Shown here in pieces: positions 33,441 through 45,572 of a stretch of 64,000 nt of DNA (position 1 is its first letter; each line of letters starts with the position of its first letter). The position numbers were made by a program, and so were the translations under genes. Origin of the DNA: Anthoceros angustus (taxonomy: Eukaryota; Streptophyta; Anthocerotopsida; Anthocerotales; Anthocerotaceae); contig MU008156.1 of NCBI GenBank assembly GCA_010909165.1, forward strand, positions 930,001-994,000, read 5' to 3'. Under the pieces are notes generated by a model. That model saw only the letters and a program-made list of their open reading frames with translations. It searched no databases and was not told the origin of the DNA.

Positions 33441-34796
33441 AGGCTCGCTCACCTTGCCGCTTGCCGGCCGTAGGATATGTGGCAGGACCTCAACTTGGTT
33501 GATTGTGTGTTTCACATCTCTTTCCTGGTGACATGCATGTTGGCGGCATCTTGTTGGATTGATCACCTTTTGCCTTTGTGCTCCACCTGTCCTCGATCCC
33601 GTGCTACAAACAATTTGTAAACGTCAGCTGGAGCTGGAATTGTCAATCTCAGTGTGAATTGCACGCTGCATTGCTTGGCAGCTTCTGTCCCTTCTTGTCT
33701 TACATATCACAAGAGCGCAGGTAGAAAACTCAGGGTGCACGGGTTCCCCACCGCTTTGATCGCTTCCCGTTCCGACCGTAGGGAAACCACTTGGGACAGC
33801 TATTTCCAGCTTGGACCAGCCTCGCCGGCCCCGAATATGCTCAGATCTTTCATGTTCCTTCTCCGTGCTGCAGTACATTCGTTGCGTCTCTTCCGACAAA
33901 ATATCAGGTTCGATATTGGGAGCACAGTACAGCTTTGTCCTTTGAGTCCTTCTAAGCTTTTCAGAAAAGAAAAACTTTTGCATACATATTTGCTTTCGTG
34001 TGTGGTGTTTTTGCACTTTCATCTCCAAGCTTTCCTAGGCTTTTCCAAATCTGCGGGTTACGTCGGGAGGTTTCGAGCTGCCTCACTTCAAAAGATATCA
34101 GGCAAAGGATAAGTTGGGAGGTTGTTTTCACTGCTCTTAGACGTACGAACGGAATCGCTAGACCCTAAGTTTTTCTGTTATTGGTTCCACGGAACGCGCT
34201 TTCTTCCTCGTATCCCACCTACGTGTATTACTCGTCTGATTTGGACTTATTAAAAATAAGTTCAGACCTGTTTTTATGGTTTCATGAATGATTATTAGGT
34301 TATAGTCACTTGGAGATTTAAATACCTATGTAAAAGCGAAGGATGGATACACGAGATATCATAAGTGGTATTTTTCTAATGGTTTTGTCTAATTTTTGGT
34401 GTTGTTAGCCATCACGACATGAGTGTAAAATATTATGTAAATAATTTTAGGTAATAAACCAGCAGATGTATATTAATAAAAATAAAACAGTAATTATTTT
34501 TACTATAATAAAATGATAGAAGTTAAAAAATAGTATCTAAATTATCCATAATAATCAAATACTCTATCTATGAATGGCAAAACAAAATATTATCAAAACA
34601 TTTAATACTACATCGTAATTTGATATAGCTATTAGGCACCCCGCTGCCTAATGGATTATTAAAAATAATATTCATATTATTAGAAAATTTTAAAAAAATA
34701 TTTTTATCGTTTGGACATATAAACTAAGGACATACCTAGCGCTTATTGCGTGTCATGTGATTCAATCTTGGATCTATTGCTTGGAAGGAAATTATG

Positions 34797-34831
<35 letters not shown>

Positions 34832-34900
34832 TCCATAATTTTCCTAACCATTGTGCTACAAACACTCATTTAGTATAAGAACACTCATTTTAATGTGCCT
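33441..34900. other. 3' flank of MDL and AT-rich spacer with AT microsatellite
   Basis: After an ordinary 3' region to about 34100 the base composition turns strongly AT-rich, the start of a domain running to about 43.5 kb. A run of (AT)n sits at 34798-34829. No gene is recognised. Confidence 0.6.
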
Positions 34901-34902
34901 CC

Positions 34903-35175
34903 AAATAGCTTGGGCCAAATGGACACACATTTATAAGAACGTGCTATTAAGCACCCAGCGCTGGATCAGTACTTGGATGGGGTGCTTATAGGGAGTGGAT
35001 GCCCTTGGTGCTAGTAGCTTAGGCACATCATGGTACAAGTTGTCAATATGGTACAAGTTGTCAATATGGGGTGCCTAGAGGGAATCGATGCCCTTAGCGC
35101 TAGTAGCTTAGGCAGACCATGGTACAAGTTGTCAAGTACCAAGTCCCATGATGGAAATTCGTGGACTTACAATGT
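34903..35175 (+). repeat. Left arm of inverted repeat pair
   Basis: The sequence (for example aaatggacacacatttataa, ggatgcccttggtgctagta, gtaccaagtcccatgatgga) recurs as the reverse complement at about 37080-37285 with moderate divergence. Within the left arm a segment (gtacaagttgtcaatatgg) is duplicated. Confidence 0.8.
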
Positions 35176-37079
35176 CTTCTTCTTTTTCTATATGAAAAGG
35201 AGGTAAATAAAGTCATTTCGTAAATGAAAGGGAGGTAAATCAAGGAGACATGAAAACAAGTGGATAGAGAGAAGGAAACTTATTGGACATAGTTGGCTGT
35301 ATGTACATGATTAACAGCCTTAAACAAACACAATGAGTGCTCATGTGTAGTCAAGTTTAATCACTATACGTATGATAAATTTCGTTGTTTATTGCCAACT
35401 TGTTCTTATCGCGTTGGTTACTGCCTGTTTGTTTATGCTAATGGATGCAAAAGATGGCTCCAACCGTGGCAAGTCCCAACATCCAGCTTTACAACATTCC
35501 ATTGCCAGTGTCGGCCGACTTCCAGGACTTGGGAGGTGGCTTGAACAATGCCAATGGAGTATTCCCTTTACCGGACACGGTAAGATTTATTCCACTGGTG
35601 GCTTTCGATGGAAGCGCTGCTGTTTTGGTGTGAAGCATGTGGCTGCACCGGTAAGAGCACGTACAGATCTAGTGGATTGTGCATGTCCTCCTGTGATGTG
35701 CATAGCGCTGTTGGATGAAACGGTGACGCTGTTGTGCGTCGACGGTAAGATGGTGTGCATTGCTGGATGAGCACGGGATGGCAGGTTGATGTTGATCGTA
35801 GACGGTTACCCTCAGACCAGCTGTGATGTACCTCACCCTGATTCTGCAAGCGTGGTTGCCTATGTGTGTGTTTTCGTGGCAATCGTTCGTGGCAATCGTT
35901 TCACAACAAACGAAGTGAGTGCGTGTGATGTCCGTGTTTCGGAAGCAAACGTTGAAGTCCCTGGTCGACAAATTCAATGCAGGTCTTGTGTTGTTGGTTC
36001 GTGTATGATGCATGGGAAAGCGCATCGTCACCTCATATGTGTAGCTCTGTCAACTAACAGGCACCGAAATTTCTTGACAACTGGAGCTTGCGTGCAAATG
36101 GACACGTTGTGTGGGCGGAAGCGGAAGGAGGCCGTGAAATTCAAGCTGGCCCACGGCTTCAATATTTTTTCCAACCAGACAGTGTACACGACTCCCAAGA
36201 GGCTCTGTCGACAGACTCAGCACCAGGTGCTGGGCGCGTTGCACGGCTAGCATCTGCATTGAACGACATTTGGGCAGGCCACTTTGTTGCCGGAGGCGGG
36301 CAGCGGGGTTCACCACCCTGTTGTTGCAAAATATGGTGGATGCAGTTGTGGAAACGATGGAGAACAGGGAGCTGGTGCAAGCATTGATCCGCAAACGTGG
36401 AGTGCCATGGATTAAATTAAAGAAGAACTGGAACAACAACACGCAGGAGGGCCGGCGAAAGGGGCGAAGGTGAAGCCCCTCCTGTATGGGGGCTTGAGTG
36501 CACCCAGACACATGATGTTCCTTAAAGTCATTCGATCGAAACGTGCTATTTATTAGATCCAAATTCGGCTAGTACACCAAGACACGAAACAATCGGTATG
36601 TGGACGCGGCGAAAGCTCGTGCAAGGGAGCGGAACCGGCTGAAAAAGGACCTGGCAGAAGAGTTGAAGCCCCCAATAGTAGATTTTTTTTTTAATTTGGT
36701 ATTTTGAAAATAAATCAAAACAACCCCGGGGGAGAAATCTTCAGCAAGGGTTCTGATTCCCCTATGTTACACATCGTATCATCCCAACAGGAAGAGACCC
36801 AATAGTAGATGACAAGGTGTGGAAGGAGCCCTAGCTCCCTATGTTACACATCGTATCATCCCAACAGGAAGAGACCCAATAGTAGATGACAAGGTGTGGA
36901 AGGAGCCCTAGCTCGTGAGTTGGGCCAGGGTCGAACTGCGACAACATGGCAATTTTTTGCCATCCACGGCACAGCTTGCTGCTCAGGCCCGACTTGAGAA
37001 ATCTAAGGGAGAAGGGCCGAATCCATTGCGCGCGACCACATTGATGTGGGCGTGCGGGTTAGGTTTCCAAGTTTGAAGA
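35176..37079. other. Sequence between the inverted repeat arms
   Basis: Open frames of 60-150 residues exist on both strands but none is recognisable. A 77-bp tandem duplication is annotated separately. A T-rich run near 36689-36700 is the only other notable feature. Confidence 0.5.
36760..36913. repeat. 77-bp perfect tandem duplication
   Basis: Two copies begin at 36760 and 36837 with ccctatgttacacatcgtat and run through aggtgtggaaggagccctag. I see no difference between them, so the event is recent or the assembly collapsed or expanded a repeat. Confidence 0.9.
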
Positions 37080-37285
37080 AGAAGAAGAAGAATTTTATTG
37101 AAGCCCACTAAGGACGGATTTCCGTCATGGGACTTGGTACGTGACAACTTGTACCATGGTGTGCTTAAGCTACTTGCACCAAGGGCATCCATTCCCTTCA
37201 GGCACCCCATCTAAGTATCGATCTAATCGTAGGATGCTTAATAATAACATTCTTATAAATGTGTGTCCATTTGGCATGGGAGGCG
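37080..37285 (-). repeat. Right arm of inverted repeat pair
   Basis: Reverse complement of the left arm at 34903-35175. Shared blocks on the minus strand include aaatggacacacatttataa, ggatgcccttggtgcaagta and accaagtcccatgacggaaa. Both arms run inward into a pyrimidine-rich cttcttcttc segment, so similarity continues slightly past the blocks listed. Confidence 0.8.
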
Positions 37286-38905
37286 GTGGATGTCCATTAT
37301 GGTGTTCACATCAATGGCATACTAGCTTTTTACTCTTTCAATATCTATGACATCAAGTACATTATGCGTTGGAACAACAATCTGAATAAATCGGAAGAAG
37401 TGCTCAATCAGAAGAAGTGCTCAGTGTAGAGAGGATATATAGGGGACATATATATGGATTGACATCACCTTTATTTCTTTTCTTCAAGATAGTGTCATTA
37501 GCATTGGTATCACTTCGACTTATTTTTTACAAGACAGTAGTATCTACAACAACAATATCATCTCCACTACAAGTGATTTTCAGGACATCGACATTTGCTA
37601 CTCTATAGACAATCATCGGCACTACCATCAGCTCGACTTCTATTCTCCTCCCTAGCTCCCTTAACTTTTTAGTGGCATGCTTCTTTCGTTTTAGCTAGAT
37701 TGCAAGAGCAACTAGTGGAAGTGAATAATTCTTCTAGAAAATCCCAGTCTTCCTCGCGAGATATCTATATTGTGCCCAAGACTTTGCTTAAGTTAGGACT
37801 ATCATAATTTTAATATTTATTATAAGATGATTAAATTTGTAGAAAAGAGTGTTACTAGACATATTACACTAGCTTACTAGACTTACTATCCTCTTAGGGC
37901 TGCATTTGCATATCACTTGAATAATCAGCACTTAACACGCCATGGAGCAAGTTGCTGAGTACCATGAACTCAATGCTTGGGTCATGTTTCGGAAGGTATC
38001 CTAGAGGTTGATCATCAATTGTGTATGATGCTCTTATGTTGAGGTGTCGCCACTCTCCTCTTCACAATCATTTCTCCTTATTTTCTTTACTATATTTGGA
38101 TGCATTTTTTAATTGCAACAAACTATTGGATTGAGGCATTGATCATCATTGGGAGTGAGAACAAAACATCTAAGCTCGCAAGTCAACAAGTCAGTGTGAA
38201 GCATGCAAAAAAGTATTGGAAAATGAAATATGTATAAAATTTTGTGGTGTCATAAAAACAAGGTATTGGGAGCAACAACAGAACATCTAAGCTCAGAGGT
38301 CGATAAGTCAGTGTGAAGCATGCACAAAAGTGCCAAAAAATAAAATATTTATAAAATTTTGTGGTGTTGTGAAAACAAGAGTGACACCCTGCATGCTAGT
38401 TCTTTGCATGTTAGTTTCATGTATCTAACATGTTTCCAAACGCGAAAAAACCACTTCATAAGAATGAAGCAAGGGTTTAAGAGTTCCTTAGGTACCAATC
38501 CTAACTTAGGAGAAACCAAATTTGTGTCTATTATTATATTTTCATCACATCAAGGGACACCAAAGGATATCAAAATGATCTGAGATATATTACAAAAAAT
38601 ACAAGTTATTGAATCATAATATCAAACTAAAAACTAGATTAACATTCTTTAATTTATATAAAGATACAATATTTTGATATCATCTCTAAAAATTGAGATA
38701 GGTAACCAAAAGAATTAAAAGCATGTCTTAACAATTGGAATAGAGCTAATACTGACCACAATAATGACTCCTTGATATCCACCTTTGAAACACCCCTTCC
38801 ACTTGGTCATATCAATTGTAATCAACAGTTCTATTTGTCAAGGCATGTAGTCATATTTTTATGACTAATCCAAACACAATGTTTACACTGCTTAATAATA
38901 CAGGT
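37286..38905. other. AT-rich spacer with 119-bp tandem duplication
   Basis: Two diverged copies of about 119 bp lie at roughly 38150-38382 (shared: aagtcagtgtgaagcatgca, ataaaattttgtggtgt). The rest has no recognisable gene, and its right end is the 3' flank of the coiled-coil gene. Confidence 0.6.
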
Positions 38906-41900
38906 CTAGTAAATTTTCCAGAAAGGTTTTCTTTTATATGAGGCAGCAGAAGGTGCCCTTTTAGGGAGTATATCCCCAAAATTATCAACCTCAATCAATG
39001 GTTCATCTCGTTTATCATTGGTTTGAGATAACTCAGATTTTAATAGTGCAGCATAGCGCGATCCAACACAATAACGATCTTTTGTGATCCTACTCTTATT
39101 CCATAAACAGACATTGTTGGGTTGAGCTTCTGCGCAACATCCAGAATTCGAGACAGGCTCTATCCTAAGACCATAATTTTTAGAAAATTGGGCCACACAA
39201 CTTTCAGGCTCCATCTTTCTTTTCCAACCATTTTGACAAGGTGAAACAAAAACTGAGGGAAAAGAAGCCCTTATGTTTAATTGATCTACTCGTTTCCCCC
39301 TACTCATCAGTTGCTTCCTAGCTTTGTTTAATGCTAAATCTAAGATATTGCTTACATGCCAAAGAGAATTTAAATAATTTTTAATACAACCCCTCCTATC
39401 TATACTACCACGGAATACATGCCACTCATTTTTGCCACCCGTATAACTACTCATTGCTTCCTCCACTCTTATCTGCAACGAAAACAAGGAAGCAAACTCT
39501 AATCATATGATAAAGGTAAACAAAAAGGTGTGTGGATTTAAATTCATAAAAATATATCTTTTTTTTGAGATGTATCTATATTATTACATGATTTTGGAGA
39601 GCTTTGATTTCATTTTGAAGCATATTTTCAAATTCTTCAAGCTCTTGTTGCAAAGATGTCTACAAATGAGAATACAAGCAATTAGGATGAATAAAGTCAT
39701 ATCCATCACATCTCTGCACATTTATAAAGTCTACACATTCACATTAAGATTAACTATCATGCCATGACGTATGCAACTTACATAGAAAATAATGTTGATA
39801 TTCAACTTGTAATATTATCAATTATAGTAAAAGTATATCTACCAACCTGAAGCATTCGCAAAGCTCTAGATGTAAAGGTGGGGCAAAGACCATGCATTGA
39901 TACAATATCACTTTTTGCCACCCTACTAGGCCCATAGAGTAGCTGTGAATCCTTCTCCATTCCAGGAGTAATATGCATGTTAGGAACCTTTCCATAATGG
40001 AGCTGGTTGGGAGGCCCACCTTTTTGATAGAATTTAAGTACTTGATAGGGTTTCGTCATTTGCTTCAATGCAACTAAAGCTTCAGCATTACCAACCTTTA
40101 CATAGTAAGGAACATAAGGATCCTTAGGATCATTATAGGTAGGCTCTACTTTTACCAAGTTGGAAAATCGATTTTTGATGGAAAAATTTTTCTTATCTCT
40201 CCTTTTCTTACGAGTAATTCGTCGCCAATGGAAAAAGCATCTCTCCATCTTTTTCCTATCAGCAACTCTACGAATCCACCAAGGCAAGGAGGCTAATAAC
40301 TTATTGGAGGTTGATTTTAACACATCGTTGTCTGAATCGATCTTAGAAATTTTTGCAAAAGTGTTCCATGCAGACTCCACTACTTTCACCAAGTTCTGCT
40401 CCCGTAGAATTTTTTGACCATAGTTGTGTTTGTCCGATAATTTTGAATGTTGCTTCCTAATTTTAAGATTATATTGTTCACTTTCTGCTTGTAAGTGTTT
40501 CTTCAACACATTCCAACTTGACAATTGTTTCATTAATTGATCTGCCCGAGCTGCAGCAGCAGCCCATCTCCATTTCCAAGCTATCCATCTTTTCCAATGG
40601 CCCCACTCCTTGCGCCTCGTGTATAAAGTTTGAGGACCATTTTGCATGTAGCATGGCTTCCATTTGGAATGTGAAGCCATTTTACTTCTGTCTCTAGACC
40701 AAGGTGCATGTAACTCATAGCCAAAGTTATTTGAATTGGAATTGTTCCTATTGCAAGGTCTAAATTGACTCTCTATGCCTAAAGAGTCCAAACCATAAAC
40801 CCCATAGTTTTTCATGAATCCAACCATTTGATTTCTTTGAATTTCAGCCGCTGCATTTATATCATTCATATAGACACCTTTTGGGAGTGAAGAAGTGATA
40901 AGATTTTTAGAGTTCTCACTCTTAGTTTCTTGTTTCTTTTCCTCCTTATTGCAATCATATGTGCACTTTGCTCTTGCTGGGAAAAACTTGCCAGTTTGTC
41001 TTGCCACAGTAAAGTCGTTTTCCAGTTCATTTTCCAACTCTTTCATGTGATTTGATAATTTTGCTACATGATTAACCATCTCAGAAGCCATATGTCCAGA
41101 TGTTTTCACTTGATTCTCCACTACAACAGCTTGTTTCAATTGTAATTCCTAATATAAATTACAAAATTCTCATTTCGAGGTTTGAAATAAGAACCCTATA
41201 TTAAATTAAAATCACATATATTTATCACAATTTTTTTCTTTTTCTAACCTCTGCTCGATGTGATACAAGATCAAGTTGTCCCATTGCAGTATGAAGTTGA
41301 AGAAGCACACACTCCTTGTCATCAAGTAGTTCATGATATTGTTCTGTTAAACTTGCAAGCTCCATCTGCATAATATGAAATTTCATTCTTTGAAAAAAAT
41401 TGTAAATATGTATATATAAGTGTAGGTGATGGTGTTTAGTAATAGTGCTTGGTGGTCAAAGTGAGTGATTTATTTTTAACATCTGCAAGAAGAAAAGTAT
41501 TGAACATTAATACGGTGAATTGAGTAATCAACATGATACCTCAGGATAGGCATTAAAATTGTGTGTGTACAGTTTGAACATGTGCATTCCAAAATTTCGT
41601 TGTGCATCTAATTAGTATATTTTAAAAATATTTTAATGATCAAATATGGCAATGTACTTCTAGGTTTAAAATTGATTATCTATATTGAATTTAATCTTGG
41701 TATAGTAATAATAGATTAAGTTTTAGAATGTGACAGTAATTTTTAAGGAAGAAAAGAAATCTTACTTCTAGCTGTGTTTTCTCCATATTTACTTCTTGAA
41801 ATTGAAATTGAAGATTTTTTAATTGATTCTTAAGCTTAGTTATTAATAAGGTAGTATTATCCTCTATAGATGTTTCGGCTTCGGCAATAACTGCAAAATG

Positions 41901-43284
41901 TTGATTTGAAGCTGCATCACCAACCTCACTTGCTCTGCAAGCAAGCTGACAAATTCAAAGAAACTTAAATATAGACAACTAATTGCTAGAAAAGTAATAT
42001 TCTTGTGATCAAGTAAACAAAATTTGTTGCAACTAGATTCAATTCATGTGTGATGCTTATGCTTTTAAGAACCATCCCAAGATATAGACAGACCTTGTTT
42101 GAAGTAATTACAGCTTTGTGGACAGGACAAGCACTCTTTTTTGGTCCCTGAACACATATGACACAAGAAGCTATATTTTGATCGTCTTGTATAGGATTCA
42201 ACTTCCTTTGTAGCCATTGAATCTCTTGATCAGCAAGTTTAAGCTCTCCTTCTGCTGATCCTGCCCTTTGATGTGCCTTAGTAGTTTCTTGTTGAGAAGG
42301 TGCGATCTAATCATGCACATAGACTCCTTGGGTTATAATTATCAGTCAAGAGACATGAAAGTTGGTTTTGTAAGTACAATGTAAGTAGCTTCAGGTTTTC
42401 CTTCTTTTAACTCACTAGGTGTTCTTGCCAATTCAGTTTCCGCAGCTCCCTACTGAACACTTTCTACATACAAAACATAGCATTAAGAAAAATAACAAGA
42501 ATGTGCAACCAATAATTGATCATTTGAAGAAGTCACAAAAAAAACTTAGAAATAAATGACTTGGACCAAAAGGGGTTTTGGTTTGTACTTTTAATTGGTA
42601 ATGGCGCCATCTTTGAAAGGCAAGCACTGCTGCTACTAACTTCTCCGACGACACCTTTGTTTTCTCCTGGGCCTGGAGTGCTTGCACCTGGAAGGCCTGC
42701 ACCTGGAGGGCCTGTACTTTGGAGGGTTCGGTCTCTCCTTCTCTTGAATCAAAAAGGCTACTCTTTTTCGAGGATGAACATGTTTGGAGGTGGGATATAA
42801 ATGTGTGATCCGATGCACTGCAGGGCCCACTAGAGTTTTGATCACTTGAAGTCCTGATTGAGTCGTCTGCAATAATTGTGTTCCACACATGAAGGGGCTG
42901 AGTAGAATTGTTTGGAGTAGACTTGCAAGAGTAGTTGTAATGCGGACTCCATAAATACATGGGCCTAGCAAAATCAGTTGCAATAGATTTCTTGTTGCGA
43001 GTGGTATGTGGCATAATGCATCCCTTAGCATTTTCCTTTTTACCCTTACAAGATGAGCTTGGTGAACTCTGATTTGATGATAAGAGGGAATTGTTTTTAC
43101 ATGTTGATTGCACTTGGTCTTTCGTGATATTTGGACTCTTTTTCGTTTTCTTGCTCTCACCATAACTTTGAAACGCCTTTGCACTCTTTAAAAGAGACTT
43201 TATGGAATCCTCATCACCATGATGTTCGGAGCTTTGTAATCTCGAGGATCTCACATTCGAATTTGAGCCTCTCCTTATTTCCAT
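38906..43284 (-). CDS. Uncharacterised coiled-coil protein with W-rich, Sfi1-like motifs
   Basis: Eight exons close exactly to 1072 residues: 43284-42589, 42449-42378, 42306-42094, 41945-41766, 41365-41249, 41148-39847, 39659-39588, 39472-38906. Every intron is in phase 0. The N-terminal 230 residues are serine-rich and probably disordered, with a QALQVQAFQVQALQAQ repeat near the end of exon 1. Exons 2-6 begin as amphipathic coiled coil (QWLQRKLN, ITKLKNQLKNLQFQFQEVNM, TEQYHELLDDKECVLLQLH). Tryptophan-rich helical segments recur: LAFQRWRHYQLK, KEWGHWKRWIAWKWRW, SAWNTF and RCFFHWRRITRKKRR. The A/L-x-F-x-x-W-R spacing recalls Sfi1 centrin-binding repeats, suggesting a centrosomal, basal-body or spindle role, which is inference. 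I do not recognise a named family. The gene is far more AT-rich than its neighbours. Confidence 0.75.
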
Positions 43285-43736
43285 GTGCGCCAAATGGGCG
43301 CACTAGTTTTGAGGTAGTAACATCCAAGTACCCTATGTCCACATAAGTAGATACATAGTCTTTGAAATGGTTAATCATTATGGTGTCGAATCATCAGAAT
43401 TTCTCATGTAACCTCCTTAGCTCTTTTATTCCCAGCAAAAAGTGAAGTTCAACTTCAATTCCATAGAATACTTGCTCCATTTGTTCCAACATGTGTTAAC
43501 AATGTCTCATCGTATCAAGTTTAGTAGTGTCTGAAACGAAACTTGTCATCCAAGTCCTTATTGCACTACTCCCACAATGTACGACAAGATATGTAGCTGT
43601 TTTGAATGTAGGTGCTCATCATCGTTGTGAGAGGGGGAGGTTCACGTTTTGGTATTTAATCCAAAGATGGTTTTTCAGCTTACCACTACCTCATACATGA
43701 AAATACGAGGTTGACGTCGGTCATGTTGGGTTCTGA
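43285..43736. other. Upstream of the coiled-coil gene
   Basis: Presumed promoter and leader of the minus-strand gene. An alternative TTG-started frame extends nine bases upstream of the chosen ATG. No other element is seen. Confidence 0.5.
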
Positions 43737-44310
43737 AAACATGAAACTGCTCTTCTTAAAACGTGAAACTGCCCTTTTGAAAACGTGAAACTGCTCTTCT
43801 GGAAATGTGAAACTGCTCTTGTGAAAAAACATGAAACTGCTCTTGAGAAAACGTAAAACTGCTCTTCTGAAAACGTAAAACTGCTCTTGAGAAAAAACAT
43901 GAAACTGCTCTTATAAAAACGTGAAACTGCTCTTCTGGAAAAACAGGAAACTCGTCTTCTGAAAACGTGAAACTGCTCTTCTAATACGTGAAAGTCGTCT
44001 TCTGAAAACGTGAAACTGCTCTTCTAATACATGGAACTATTCTGGAACTGTAAAACTGCTCCCGAAAATGTGTAAACGAGAAACTGCTCGTCTGAAACTG
44101 CTGAACTGAAAAAGTGAGACTACTCTTCTGGAACCGATGTTCTGGAACCGTGAAACCAGCTTCTGGAGAAGTGAACTACTCTTCTGGAAACCATGTTCTG
44201 GAACCGTGATATCAGCTCCTGGAAAAGTGAACTGTTCTTCTGGAACCGTGAAACTGTGAAACCGGCTCCTGGAACAGTGATCAGAGACTGCTCTTGACTG
44301 CTGCTCACTT
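43737..44310. repeat. 22-bp minisatellite, degenerating to the right
   Basis: Units close to cgtgaaactgctcttctgaa, with a few extra A, repeat about 14 times between 43737 and 44040. They then pass into a looser pattern (tctggaaccgtgaaactgct, ctcctggaaaagtgaac) up to about 44310. It resembles one array in which the period and sequence drifted. On the minus strand it stays partly open in frame (VPEEQF, VPEHGF). Unit-length variation and uneven divergence argue against a CRISPR-like array. Confidence 0.85.
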
Positions 44311-44370
44311 CTCCTCTGCAACTGGTCTTGAGGACTCTAATAGGAATTGACATGCTTGTTAAACATTCCA

Positions 44371-44465
44371 TTATCGTTTCTTCAAGGAGTGTTGCACTTC
44401 CCAGAGACATAGTATCCATTATCTTTTCTTCAAGGAGTGTTGCACTTCCCAAAGACATAGTATCC
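44371..44465. repeat. Tandem duplication of 48 bp
   Basis: attatcktttcttcaaggag through cccaragacatagtatcc occurs twice back to back, with two differences. Confidence 0.85.
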
Positions 44466-44646
44466 GACGAGGGCTTTGCACCTTCAGGGTGGATGCACAT
44501 TATGCCGATGAGGAAGGTTGGTTAGCTATACGCACGCATGCCAAACCTGGGGACGATGTCTGCTAAGATGCTAGGACAAGAGTAGAGGAAACCCGAATTC
44601 AAAACCAGCTGCAGGAATGTTGTAAGTCTACAATGTTTAGTGATTG

Positions 44647-45572
44647 TCAATGCAGAGGAGCATATCCTTTCTCCTTCTCCCGCTCCCTGTCCCTGTCCCT
44701 GTCCGTGCGGGGATCAGGCACGACGACAGCCAGCACAGTGAACCCAGCCAGCACAGCCAGAACCAGCCCCAGCAGATTAGCCAACATGGGCTCAGCGTCG
44801 AAGTGCTTCGCCTGGCCCCGGAGCTGCAGCAGCGTCACCTTCTCCAGAATCCCGGTCTCGGCGGCCAGCACGGCGAGCGCGTACAGGCCCAGACCCCCAA
44901 TGGCGTGCCAGGGCAGGAATCCGGCCCGGAATCCGGGCCCGGCCCCGGGGTACCAGAGCACGCAGAATCCCCCGAGCCAGTGCAGGGAGAGCAGGATCCC
45001 AACCCCCAGCCCCACCCACGAGTGCAGGCTGTAGAGGTTGTCCTTGGGCGGGGAGCTCTCGTTGTGGGCGCGGAAGGCCGCCCAGATCCCGACCCACCCC
45101 AATCCCAGCGCCAGCAGCTGCATCCCAGGTGGAAGGCCTTGCGCTGCCGCCGGCTCCTCCCCGGTGCGGTGCACCAGCGCCGCCTCCCCGCCAGGACCAC
45201 GAACCCCGCCATCGCCAGCACCGGGTGCACGTTGAACACCAGGGCCGTGTTGCCTCCCCGCCATGCCAGCCCGCCCCGGTAGCGGAGCTTCCAGAAGAGC
45301 GCGAGCACGAGAGCCGCCAGGCCCAGGAGATGCACCACCAGGGCCGCCAGGGCTGGGAGCAGGGCCGGCCCCACGCGCTGGGCCGCCGGGAGATGGCTCC
45401 CGGGAGAGAGCCCGCCGGGGCTGCCGGTGCCCGCCGCGCCCGCGCTTGCCACTGCCCGCTGCCCATCACCTCGGTTGGGAGCGAGACATCTGGATTCCGG
45501 AAAGAGGACCTGGGAGCGTTGTTGACTGGACACAGCTTGAAGAACCCAGTATGGAAGTGGCAGGGATGCCAC
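44647..45572 (-). CDS. CYB561: Cytochrome b561 (transmembrane ascorbate ferrireductase), frame-broken
   Basis: A di-haem membrane protein that moves electrons from cytosolic ascorbate across a membrane. The four conserved haem histidines are in [31 protein letters not shown] and [11 protein letters not shown]. About five to six hydrophobic helices are visible and the C-terminus is charged ([11 protein letters not shown]). The chain needs two frames: a probable missing base in the G-run at 45186-45189 (minus-strand VVLAG then EAALVHR). If the KAFHLG segment is real, there is one extra base near 45146-45158 and one missing near 45124-45127. All sit in GC-rich homopolymers, so consensus error is the simplest explanation. 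The start is uncertain; the only upstream Met in frame is at 45572. The neighbouring SDHB gene diverges from the same short interval. Confidence 0.85.

Noticed and set aside
34798-34829. Origin of replication or regulatory AT element
   Set aside because: A simple AT microsatellite in an AT-rich spacer explains it.
36050-36562. 170-aa minus-strand frame between the inverted repeat arms
   Set aside because: No recognisable motif, overlapping frames on the other strand and location inside a repeat-bounded segment.
43737-44310. CRISPR array
   Set aside because: Units are contiguous and degenerate with no distinct spacers, and the DNA is eukaryotic nuclear.
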